Positions 5,488-13,150 of a stretch of 14,138 bases of DNA are shown piece after piece (position 1 is the first letter of the stretch; the number at the start of each line of letters is the position of its first letter). A program made the position numbers and the translations under genes. Source of the DNA: an uncultured Oscillospiraceae bacterium (lineage in GTDB: Bacteria; Bacillota; Clostridia; Oscillospirales; Ruminococcaceae); assembly GCA_905212515.1 (NCBI GenBank), contig CAJMEU010000067.1, positions 1-14,138 on the forward strand. Reading direction: 5' to 3'. The notes under the pieces are model-generated. The model ran no database searches and was not told the DNA's origin. It worked only from the letters and a program-made list of their open reading frames with translations.

Positions 5488-7428
5488 ATGGCCGGAGTAT
5501 CCACACAATTCACCATCCAGGACAGAATGACAGCGAAGCTGCAGAAGATGACCGGGGCAAATGAAAAGCTGAACCGCACGCTGGAGACGACCGACCGGCT
5601 GACGGAACAGGTGGACGGGGACAATTATGCCCGTCTGACCGCCGCAGTGATCCGCACGGCCGATGGGCTGGACCGCCTGAACCAAAGACAGGAAGAAGCC
5701 GCGCAAAAGGCGAAAAAGGCGGAAAACCAATTTGCAAAGCTGCTGAACACGATTAAGAATCTGGCGGTTGTCCGCTTCGCACAAACCATTGGGAAGCAAG
5801 TGCTTGAATTATCCGACACCTTGACCAGTATGCACGCCCGTCTGAACCTGATGAACGACGGCCAACAAACGACGGAAGAGCTGCAGAACAAAATCATGCA
5901 GTCGGCAAATCGCTCCCGCTCGTCTTTCCTTGCCACGGCGGACGCGGTGGCCAAGCTGGGTGTGAACGCCAGAGAAGCATTCAACAGCAATGATGAGCTG
6001 ATCGCCTTTTCAGAGGCGGTGAACAAGGCATTCGTCATATCTGGCGCCACGGCCGAGGAGCAAAAAAACGCTATGCTGCAATTGACCCAGGCCATGGCGT
6101 CCGGCGTGCTGCGCGGCGATGAGCTGCGCTCGGTGTTCGAACAGGCGCCGATCCTGGTGCAGACCATCGCCAAATACCTGGATGTGCCCATTGGTAAAAT
6201 CCGCGAGATGGCCGCCGAAGGGCAGATCACAGCGGAAATCGTCAAGAACGCCATGCTGAAGTATGCAGGCGACATCGACAAAGCTTTTAATGATATGCCC
6301 ATGACCTTCGCCCAGGCGTGGACCCTGGCGACCAACGCGGTGCTGCAGGTGCTCACACCCCTGCTGACGGCCATCGGCCAGGGCGCGCAGTGGATCTACG
6401 ACAACTGGTCCATGATCGCGCCTGTCTTTTGGGGAGTGGCAGCGGCTGTACTTGCTTATGCGGCGGCGACCGCGATTTGGACGGCGGTTACCTGGCTGGC
6501 GGACGCAGCCAACAGGGCGCTGATTGCGGGGCTTTTGACCAATCCTATTTTGTGGGTCGCGGTGGCGATCGGCATACTGGTGGGTGTGATCTACAACTGG
6601 ATTCAGGCGACTGGAGGCATTCAGGTTGCCTGGATGAAAGCCTGTGATTGGATATTAACTGCCTGGGATATGGTTAAAATCGGTTTCATGGCCGGGGTTT
6701 ACTGGGTGATGGACCTGATGGGCCTGATGTCCCTGGCATTTTATTCTGCGGGGATCACAGTTGCGAATTATATGAGTGACATGAAGGCCGATGTGCTGCT
6801 GATTTTGCAGAACATGATCAACGGGGCTATCGCGATCATCAACGCCTTTATCTGCGCGCTGAACAAGATACCCGGTATCAACATTGAACTGATCGACCAA
6901 TTCACATTCGGCGCCATGGCACAACTGGATGCTGAGGCCGCAAAACAGGCCCGTGCTGCCGATCTGGCCGATTATCAGGCGCAGGTGGAGGCGGCCATGA
7001 AGGACCGCGACGCTGCGCTGAAGGACATGCGCGCACAAGCAGAGGCCAACGCCGCCCAGCGCGACGCGGAGATATCAGCCGCCCAGGCGGCCGCCGCGGC
7101 AGGGGACAAAGGCGCGGCCGGCGATTTTGACTTCGGCGCCGGCGCGGCCAATTTGTCCGGTGCAGGCGGCAAGGGTGGCGCTGGAAATGTGGGCCACGTG
7201 GATTCTGTCGGCGCCATTGAGGAGCCGATCAACATCGCCAAAGAAGACCTGAAATTCCTGCGCGACGTGGCGGAAATGCGCTATGTGCAGAACTTTGTGA
7301 CCCTGACGCCCACGGTGGCCATGAATGCCCAGATCAGCAAGGACGTGGATGTGGATGCGCTGGTAGGGGAGATTGCATACAGGCTGGAAAGCGAATTTGA
7401 GGCCGCAGCCGAGGGGGTGTATGCCTGA
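5488..7428 (+). CDS. xkdO: Tail tape measure protein
   Basis: This 646-aa protein sets tail length and sits inside the tube before ejection. The N-terminal 110 residues are coiled-coil-like, with many Gln, Lys and Glu. A tape-measure N-terminal domain follows (about 90-280), with AFVISGATAEEQKNAMLQLTQ and the signature GVLRGDELRSVFEQAP from residue 206. Hydrophobic, probably membrane-active segments lie at about 312-340, 344-372 and 393-430. A Gln/Ala/Asp-rich coiled coil follows at about 482-530, then a Gly/Ala-rich linker and a C-terminal domain. The middle (about 6420-6900) has somewhat lower GC (around 52% in two blocks counted) than the flanking genes. The start lies just after the frameshift extension ends. 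No peptidase domain is seen. Confidence 0.9.
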   Translation: MAGVSTQFTIQDRMTAKLQKMTGANEKLNRTLETTDRLTEQVDGDNYARLTAAVIRTADGLDRLNQRQEEAAQKAKKAENQFAKLLNTIKNLAVVRFAQTIGKQVLELSDTLTSMHARLNLMNDGQQTTEELQNKIMQSANRSRSSFLATADAVAKLGVNAREAFNSNDELIAFSEAVNKAFVISGATAEEQKNAMLQLTQAMASGVLRGDELRSVFEQAPILVQTIAKYLDVPIGKIREMAAEGQITAEIVKNAMLKYAGDIDKAFNDMPMTFAQAWTLATNAVLQVLTPLLTAIGQGAQWIYDNWSMIAPVFWGVAAAVLAYAAATAIWTAVTWLADAANRALIAGLLTNPILWVAVAIGILVGVIYNWIQATGGIQVAWMKACDWILTAWDMVKIGFMAGVYWVMDLMGLMSLAFYSAGITVANYMSDMKADVLLILQNMINGAIAIINAFICALNKIPGINIELIDQFTFGAMAQLDAEAAKQARAADLADYQAQVEAAMKDRDAALKDMRAQAEANAAQRDAEISAAQAAAAAGDKGAAGDFDFGAGAANLSGAGGKGGAGNVGHVDSVGAIEEPINIAKEDLKFLRDVAEMRYVQNFVTLTPTVAMNAQISKDVDVDALVGEIAYRLESEFEAAAEGVYA

Positions 7429-8135
7429 TGGCGGAAGATGACAGAAGAACGATTGTCCTCACCACAAAGGAAAAATATGAAATGACGCTGATCGCGTCGG
7501 GGGAGGAAGTGCCCATCCCTGTGTTGCCGGCCAAACTGAAGGTGACGTCCCCCGGCGGAAACGAAACTGCGTCCGTGCTGGAGCTGGGGGACGTGCTGAT
7601 CCTGCAGAAGAAAGGCTTGCGCACCATCGCCTGGGACAGCTTATTCCCTGCAAATCCAGACCCTTATGTGACAGGCGCCTTCACGCGGCCTATGGCAATT
7701 GTGGAGACGCTTCAGCGGGCGCGGGATACCCAAACGCCGATCCGGCTGTTTTTGGGGGGCTCACCCCTGGATATCAACGTGCGCATGGGCATCGATTCCT
7801 TCGACTACGAGGAGCGCGGCGGCGAAGTGGGCGATATCTATTATTCCATCAAGCTGACCGAGTGGAAGGACTATTCCCCGCGCAAGGTGGTGATCAAGCC
7901 CAACGGCGAGGTATATATCCAGGAGACGGCGCGCGATGATGATGTGTGGATGTCCGGCAGCAAGACAGGCATGAGCAGCGGAACCTATACGGTGCGGGAA
8001 GGCGAGAAGCTGTGGAGTATCGCCAAAAGGCTGTACGGCACCGGGGATTACGCAAAAATTTACAAGGCCAACCAGGCGGTGATTGGCAGCAATCCCGGCA
8101 AGCTGCTGGAAGGGGCGGTGCTGCAGATCCCATGA
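7428..8135 (+). CDS. xkdP: LysM-containing baseplate/tail protein
   Basis: This 235-aa protein resembles XkdP/YqbP. The N-terminal part (about 15-165) is a beta-rich tail domain with DVLILQKKGLRTIAWDSLFP and INVRMGIDSFDYEERGGEVGDIYYSIKLTEW, the latter strongly family-typical. A LysM module covers residues 185-235 (TYTVREGEKLWSIAKRLYG...), a small fold that binds peptidoglycan sugars in other proteins. In this family it joins tube to baseplate near the hub. Its ATG overlaps the tape measure stop by one base (TGATG), with GAGGGGG at 7411-7417. The stop overlaps the next ATG (ATGA). Confidence 0.9.
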   Translation: MAEDDRRTIVLTTKEKYEMTLIASGEEVPIPVLPAKLKVTSPGGNETASVLELGDVLILQKKGLRTIAWDSLFPANPDPYVTGAFTRPMAIVETLQRARDTQTPIRLFLGGSPLDINVRMGIDSFDYEERGGEVGDIYYSIKLTEWKDYSPRKVVIKPNGEVYIQETARDDDVWMSGSKTGMSSGTYTVREGEKLWSIAKRLYGTGDYAKIYKANQAVIGSNPGKLLEGAVLQIP

Positions 8136-9085
8136 TACAGATTCTATATCAGAACAACGTGACCGGCGCCGCTCACGAAATCACCACGCTGTGTAGCGCC
8201 GCGAAGTGGACGACAAAGCGAACGGGCTCCCCGGCCGCCCTGGAGCTGACCGTGCTGGTGAACGATCTTGTAAGCTGGTCCCTGGGCGGCGTCCTGCTTC
8301 TAAAGGCCGACGGCGCGGGGCTGTTTTACGGCTGGGTGGTCAAGCTGACCCACAGCGACGACGGCCTGGTGAAGGTGACGGCCTACGACCAGACCTGGTA
8401 TTTGAAAAAGAACAAAGAGACCTATGTATTCACGGGACAACGGGCCGACCAGATTGTGAAGCAGATCGCAGATGACTTTGGCCTGAAGACGGGGGAGCTG
8501 GCCAACACGGGCTACGTGATCCCATCCATGGTGGAGGACGGCCAGACTTTGTTTGACATTGCCCTGAAGGCCCTGGACTACACACTGATCAACATCGGCC
8601 GCATGTTTGTACTGTGGGACGATTTCGGCGCGCTGCGCATCACCGATGTGGCGGCGTCCCGGCTGGACCTGGTGCTGGGCGACAACAGCCTGGCCACGGG
8701 CTATAGCTGCGAACGAAGCCTGGATTCCGAAACGTATAACAGGATCAAGCTGGTGCAGGACAACAAGGCCACCGGCGGCCGCGATGTGTATGTGTTCCAG
8801 GATTCGAACAACATGGCCTACTGGGGCACCCTGCAAAACTACGAGAAAATGGACGAGCAGATGAACGAGGCGCAGATCAAGGAGCGCGGCAGCCAGATGC
8901 TGGAGCTGTACAACAGGCCGAAGCACACCTTCGAGGTGAAGGCGCTGCTGGACCTCTCCGTCCGCGCCGGCCGGGCGCTGTATATCAGTATCGGCAAGCT
9001 GCGCACCGGGGCCTGGTTCGTGGTGGAGGAGACCAGCGCCGACCTACTGGCCGAGACAATGACCGTAAAACTGAAGGTGGTGTGA
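8132..9085 (+). CDS. xkdQ: Baseplate hub protein (gp27/gpD-like)
   Basis: This 317-aa protein matches the XkdQ/YqbQ hub family, similar in role to T4 gp27 and P2 gpD. It would form the central ring at the tail tip that the tube rests on. Visible family features are the N-terminal LYQNNVTGAAHEITTLC, the strand-rich GLFYGWVVKLTHSDDGLVKVTAYDQTWYLKKNK region, the ADQIVKQIADDFGLKTGEL helix and the C-terminal LRTGAWFVVEETSADLL. An in-frame ATG at 7946 would extend it by 62 residues, but it overlaps the LysM gene out of frame and gives non-family sequence. ATG 8132, coupled to the upstream stop by ATGA, is the better start. Confidence 0.88.
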   Translation: MIQILYQNNVTGAAHEITTLCSAAKWTTKRTGSPAALELTVLVNDLVSWSLGGVLLLKADGAGLFYGWVVKLTHSDDGLVKVTAYDQTWYLKKNKETYVFTGQRADQIVKQIADDFGLKTGELANTGYVIPSMVEDGQTLFDIALKALDYTLINIGRMFVLWDDFGALRITDVAASRLDLVLGDNSLATGYSCERSLDSETYNRIKLVQDNKATGGRDVYVFQDSNNMAYWGTLQNYEKMDEQMNEAQIKERGSQMLELYNRPKHTFEVKALLDLSVRAGRALYISIGKLRTGAWFVVEETSADLLAETMTVKLKVV

Positions 9086-9086
9086 C

Positions 9087-9398
9087 ATGGCGCTTTTGGA
9101 TGTGGTGAAAGAGGTGGCGCAGCAGGCGCAGGATGCCAGTGTGCCGGCTGCCTTCCTGACCGGCCTGGTGACGTCTGCCGCCCCACTGACCGTCCGCGTG
9201 GACAACCGCTTCGAGCTGTCAGGCGCGGCGCTGGTCGTCATGCGGGAGTTCGGGGCAGGGGCTTATGCGACGCATACGCACACCCTGAACGGGCAAACCA
9301 CGGAGGCTGAGGTATACACCGGCCTGGCCGCAGGGGACAAGGTGGTGCTGCTGCGCAACCAGGGCGGCCAGGAATTTCTTGTTTTGGGGAGGGTGTAG
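9087..9398 (+). CDS. xkdR: DUF2577 baseplate protein
   Basis: This 103-aa protein belongs to the DUF2577/XkdR family. It has a helical start (LLDVVKEVAQQAQD) and then an OB-like beta region: FLTGLVTSAAPLTVRVDNRFEL, the THTHTLNG His/Thr turn and GLAAGDKVVLLRNQGGQEFLVLGRV. The family sits between hub and DUF2634 proteins and is thought to be a spike or baseplate component related to gpV-type OB folds. The start is one base after the upstream stop (TGAcATG). The stop is TAG, the only gene end in this window using it. It is followed two bases later by the next ATG, so it is a real stop. Confidence 0.88.
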   Translation: MALLDVVKEVAQQAQDASVPAAFLTGLVTSAAPLTVRVDNRFELSGAALVVMREFGAGAYATHTHTLNGQTTEAEVYTGLAAGDKVVLLRNQGGQEFLVLGRV

Positions 9399-9400
9399 GT

Positions 9401-9826
9401 ATGGCGCTGATACCGGCCGCACCGGCGGCTTCCATCGGCCAGGCGGGCGAGATCAAGCCCGCGGCCGAACAAACCACACGGACCTATAAGATCGACTTTG
9501 CCTCCGGCCGCGTGGCCGGATTTGTGGACGGCCGGGAGGCCATGGAGCAGGCCATTTTCAAAATTCTTGCCACGGAGCGTTTCGCCCACCTGATCTATTC
9601 CTGGGGGTATGGCGTGGAGCAAAACGCGGTGCTGGGGAAAAGCTGGCGTGTATTTGCCAGCGAGCTGCGCCGCGTGGTGCGCGAAGCGCTGCTGGCCGAC
9701 AGCCGCATCACCGACGTGACAGACTTTGACGTGGAGCAAATAGACCGCAGGACGGCGGCCGTGCGCTTCACGGCAAAAACGATCTTCGGGGATATCCCCG
9801 TGGAAAGGACGATCGACAATGTTTGA
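9401..9826 (+). CDS. xkdS: DUF2634 baseplate wedge protein (gp25/gpW-like)
   Basis: This 141-aa protein matches DUF2634/XkdS, the counterpart of T4 gp25/P2 gpW, which links the sheath to the baseplate wedge and helps start sheath polymerization. Key stretches are YKIDFASGRVAGFVDGREAMEQAIFKILATERF, YSWGYGVEQNAVLGK, the LRRVVREALLADSRITDV helix and VRFTAKTIFGDIPVERTI at the end. GGGGAGGGTG just upstream, within the last codons of the previous gene, serves as ribosome site. The 3' end overlaps the next gene by 8 bases. Confidence 0.9.
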   Translation: MALIPAAPAASIGQAGEIKPAAEQTTRTYKIDFASGRVAGFVDGREAMEQAIFKILATERFAHLIYSWGYGVEQNAVLGKSWRVFASELRRVVREALLADSRITDVTDFDVEQIDRRTAAVRFTAKTIFGDIPVERTIDNV

Positions 9827-10898
9827 AAGCATGACCTTTGAAAATATCATGGATCGCTGCCTTGCCCGGGTGAATACCTCCGTGGACAAGCGCGAGGGGT
9901 CCATCATCTACGACGCCCTTGCGCCGGCGGCCGCCGAGCTGGCCGTGCTGTATATGGAGTTGGCCTACATGATGGACCGGGCGTTCCCGGACACGGCCAC
10001 AGGCGAAGATCTGACAAAAAAGGCGCGGGAACGCAGCCTGACGCGCACACCGGCCACCTGTGCAGTGCGGAAGGCGTACTGCGAGCAAGCCAGCGGTGCC
10101 GGGTGCAGTGTGCCGTTGGGCACGCGCTTTTCAGGCGGAAATGTCAACTACAAGGTGGTGGAGGAGATCGCCGCCGGCCAGTATAAAGTGACGGCCGAGA
10201 CAGCGGGCGCCGTGGGTAACGAGTATATCGGGACGCTGTTCCCCATCGACTACGTGTCAGGCTTGGCCGCGGCCCGCCTGGCGGACATCCTGATCCCCGG
10301 TGAGGACGAGGAAAGCGACGATGCCCTGCGGGCGCGCTATTACGAGACGCTGGAATCCCAGGCGTTCGGCGGGAACGTCGCCGATTACAAAAACAAGGTG
10401 GCGCTGCTGCCCGGCGTGGGTGCGGTGAAAGTCGTACCCGTGTGGAACGGCGGCGGCACAGTGAAGGTCCTCATTGTGGACAGCGAGAGGCACGTGCCGT
10501 CCACGGAACTGGTGAGCCAAGTGCAGGAGGCCATCGACCCCGCGCGGGGGCAGGGCACCGGCCTGGGCCTGGCGCCCATCGGCCACGTGGTCACGGTGGA
10601 AGGCGTGGCGGGAGCCTCCATCGATGTGGCGTGCAGCCTGACCTTTGACACGGGCGTCACCTGGGACAGTGCGCAGGAGGCGGTAAAGGCTGCCATAGAA
10701 ACCTATTTTGCCGATCTGATCTCCACCTGGGCCGACGCCGACCACCTGATCGTGCGCGTCAGCCAGATCGAGACGAAAATCCTGAACGTGCCCGGCATCA
10801 TCGACATCACGGGCACCACCATCAACGGCGGCACGGCGAATATCGCCCTGGCCGCAAACGAGATTCCGACGCTGGGGGTGGTCACAAATGAAGCTTAA
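9819..10898 (+). CDS. xkdT: Baseplate J-like protein
   Basis: This 359-aa protein is a baseplate J family member (T4 gp6/P2 gpJ-like wedge). The N-terminus has the signature MTFENIMDRCLARV...DKREGSIIYDALAPAAAEL. A beta-rich centre (about 70-145) carries VPLGTRFSGGNVNYKV and GNEYIG. The family-specific DESDDALRARYYE-type helix appears here as EESDDALRARYYETLESQAFGGN at about 165-190. It ends with helix-strand units containing VRVSQIETKILNVPGIIDI. GGAAAGGA at 9802-9809 is 9 bases from ATG. The 5' end overlaps DUF2634 by 8 bases and the 3' end overlaps DUF2313 by 11, so the three baseplate proteins are tightly coupled. Confidence 0.92.
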   Translation: MFESMTFENIMDRCLARVNTSVDKREGSIIYDALAPAAAELAVLYMELAYMMDRAFPDTATGEDLTKKARERSLTRTPATCAVRKAYCEQASGAGCSVPLGTRFSGGNVNYKVVEEIAAGQYKVTAETAGAVGNEYIGTLFPIDYVSGLAAARLADILIPGEDEESDDALRARYYETLESQAFGGNVADYKNKVALLPGVGAVKVVPVWNGGGTVKVLIVDSERHVPSTELVSQVQEAIDPARGQGTGLGLAPIGHVVTVEGVAGASIDVACSLTFDTGVTWDSAQEAVKAAIETYFADLISTWADADHLIVRVSQIETKILNVPGIIDITGTTINGGTANIALAANEIPTLGVVTNEA

Positions 10899-11418
10899 AT
10901 CCTACTGGCCCCGCTATCTGCAGGAGCTGGCGGAGTTCGGCCAGCTCGCCGATACACTGCAGCCGGAATTTACAAAAGCCGCCCGTGACGTGCGAAACGC
11001 CCCGGACGACTTTTTTCTTTCCAGCCTATCTATGTATGGCTGCGCAAGGTGGGAAAGCATCCTGGGCCTTACGGCTGACCCGGACGACACCGTGGAGCAG
11101 CGGCGGGAAAAAGTGCTGATTGCCTATCTGGACCATCTGCCCTACACCTGGCGGGCGCTGCTGCAATACCTGGCCACCATCAGCCCGACCTTCCGCGCCG
11201 AGCTGGACAGCGGCGCATACGAGCTGTTCATCTCCATCGTGTTGAGCGGCGGTTCCCAGCGGGATGCCCTGGCGGCGGCGCTGGAGCAAATGATCCCGGC
11301 CAATTTGGTGTTGCTGCTGCAGACGGCCATTGCGCAGAATGTGGCCCGCGCGCAGGTAACGGCGATGGCAGGTATGTACACCATGGTGCGGCACGAGCAC
11401 CACCCCGAAGGAGGTTAA
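10888..11418 (+). CDS. xkdU: DUF2313 baseplate protein (YmfQ/XkdU; tail protein I-like)
   Basis: This 176-aa protein matches the DUF2313/YmfQ family, the equivalent of P2 gpI, which completes the baseplate wedge and links it to the fibres. Typical stretches are LKSYWPRYLQELAEFGQLADTLQPE near the start, then CARWESILGLTADPDDTVEQRREKVLI and ELDSGAYELFISIVL. The C-terminal helices include LEQMIPANLVLLLQT. The gene starts inside the end of baseplate J, with GGGGG at 10874-10878. It is followed 5 bases later by the tail fibre gene, as in other contractile-tail prophages. Confidence 0.88.
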   Translation: MKLKSYWPRYLQELAEFGQLADTLQPEFTKAARDVRNAPDDFFLSSLSMYGCARWESILGLTADPDDTVEQRREKVLIAYLDHLPYTWRALLQYLATISPTFRAELDSGAYELFISIVLSGGSQRDALAAALEQMIPANLVLLLQTAIAQNVARAQVTAMAGMYTMVRHEHHPEGG

Positions 11419-11423
11419 ACCCT

Positions 11424-12320
11424 ATGGCAAAATTTAAATCCACGATCACGGACAAGGGTTCCGCAGTGCTGACGGCTCTTGTGGCCCAGGGAAAGCAGCT
11501 GGCGGTGACTGCGGCAGCCGTGGGCGACGGTGTGGCCAACGGCGGACAGGCCGCGCTGACGTCCCTCGTGCACCAGCTTGACGGCATCAGCACGCAGATG
11601 GGGGAAAAGGAATACGTCCAGGGGACGCCCGCGTACCTGAAAATCCCCGTGCAGGTATCCAATGCGGGACTAACTGCGGCGCAGTACATCCGGGAGGTGG
11701 GCATCTTTGCCCGCGATGAGGAGGGGTCGCCGTTCCTGTTTTGTTATTCCTGGCTGGACGGCGCGGACACAGATAACCTGCTGCCGCCCTGCGCCGAAGC
11801 GATGACCGAGCAGGGCGACACGGTGCATATCCACGACGTGGCCGTGGTGATGACCAACCAGGAGAGCGGCGCCATCACCATCGAGATCAGCACCGGCTCT
11901 TTTGTGACCGGCGGACAGATGGAAGCCTATGCGGCGCCGAAAAACCATGGCCATGCCGCGGCGGACATTTTAGAGAGCACCGAGGAAAGCGTAGAGCAGG
12001 CCCAGCGCCGGCAGGATGAGGCCATCGAGGCCAAAGCAAACAAGGCGCCGAACCCCACCACTGGCAACCTGGCCGCGCTGGATGCCGCCGGCAGCCTGGC
12101 CGACAGCGGGAAAAAGCCTGCGGATTTTGCCACGGCGGCCCAAGGGGCCAAGGCCGACGCGGCCCTGCCCAAGACCGGCGGCACGATGACCGGCGCCCTG
12201 GTGGCGGCCAACCCTGCGGCCGGTGTGCTGGGCGTGGCCAACCAGGTCTACGTCGCCGGAGACGGGGCCATCGGCACGCAGCCCAACGGCACAACGGTGT
12301 TTCGATATGAGGTGGTGTGA
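11424..12320 (+). CDS. Tail fibre / tail-collar fibre protein
   Basis: This 298-aa protein has the tail-collar fibre N-terminal domain (about 1-155) that fixes fibres to the baseplate: MAKFKSTITDKGSAVLTALV, AVGDGVANGG, YLKIPVQVSNAGL, YIREVGIFARDEEGSPFLFCY. A helical linker with AAPKNHGHAAADIL follows (about 170-200), and the C-terminal third holds fibre-shaft repeats, including ALPKTGGTMTGALVA, a motif common in trimeric phage fibres. The very strong ribosome site AAGGAGG (11408-11414) suggests high expression. It is rather short with no obvious receptor-binding tip, so the long protein encoded next probably supplies that. The stop overlaps the next ATG by one base (TGATG). Confidence 0.85.
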   Translation: MAKFKSTITDKGSAVLTALVAQGKQLAVTAAAVGDGVANGGQAALTSLVHQLDGISTQMGEKEYVQGTPAYLKIPVQVSNAGLTAAQYIREVGIFARDEEGSPFLFCYSWLDGADTDNLLPPCAEAMTEQGDTVHIHDVAVVMTNQESGAITIEISTGSFVTGGQMEAYAAPKNHGHAAADILESTEESVEQAQRRQDEAIEAKANKAPNPTTGNLAALDAAGSLADSGKKPADFATAAQGAKADAALPKTGGTMTGALVAANPAAGVLGVANQVYVAGDGAIGTQPNGTTVFRYEVV

Positions 12321-13150
12321 TGGCACAACGCATTGGGAACTTACCAGTTAAGGCCAAAGTGAAAGACCTTAAAACAAAATATTGCGGAGAACCTATCGCA
12401 TGGCAGGTGGGAGAACACAACCATAGTGGTTATCCATCAAATAGCACTACGCTGGTTACGGAATATATAATTAAAGTTTGTTGTTTTGACGCAGCAGAAA
12501 GCGGAAGCACCTCAGGCGGAAATGCCCGCTGGGCGTGGTCTAATATTCGTCAGTGGTTGAATAAAGACAGCATCCCTTGGTATGTGGCCACACATGATGG
12601 GGACCAACCGCCTGCAACTGGAAAGTTATATGGAAACTATGGCCCTTATGAGAATGAAAAGGGCTTTTTGTCAAATTTCAGCCCAAAACTGAGGGCTGCG
12701 ATAAAGCCCACTTCGCTTGTAACTGCGCTTCCTTCTTCTTATGGCATTGGAACTGAAACCTCTGTTGATGAAGTGTTTTTGCTATCTCTTACTGAGGCAT
12801 CGGGTTCTCCAGTAACATTTCAAGATGATACAGGACCAATTTATGAAGGCAGTAAATTGGCCATGTTTGAATCACAAGTGGCTACTAGAACACGCAAATT
12901 GTCGCAATCTGCCAAGGATTCAACAAGCTATAACAGTTCTAATTTTTATAAGGGAGCGTACTGGAACTGGTTTTCGAGATCTACAAATAACTTTGGTGTA
13001 GACCATCCGTGTATGTTTTCTTATGATGGCTATCGTGCTGCAACCCAAGCCTATGATGATAGAGTAGGTATAGTTCCTGCCATTAATGTCGATTCTGATT
13101 TGATGGTGTCTGCTTATCCGAACGGTGATGGCTATTATATCGTTGAGCAA
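12320..13150 (+). other. AT-rich block covering the first DUF6273-like domain
   Basis: Three 60-base blocks counted in this stretch have about 40-43% GC, against 68% in one block of the second domain (13381-13440) and similar high values elsewhere in the operon. The change begins near the gene start and ends in the linker between domains 1 and 2 (PPPATLGEL). Codons also shift, with more A- and T-ending choices. This suggests the module was acquired separately from the second domain. Confidence 0.7.

Noticed and set aside
7946..8131. Longer hub protein beginning at ATG 7946
   Set aside because: The extension lies out of frame within the LysM coding sequence and gives low-quality basic sequence. 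ATG 8132 is coupled to the upstream stop and matches the family N-terminus.
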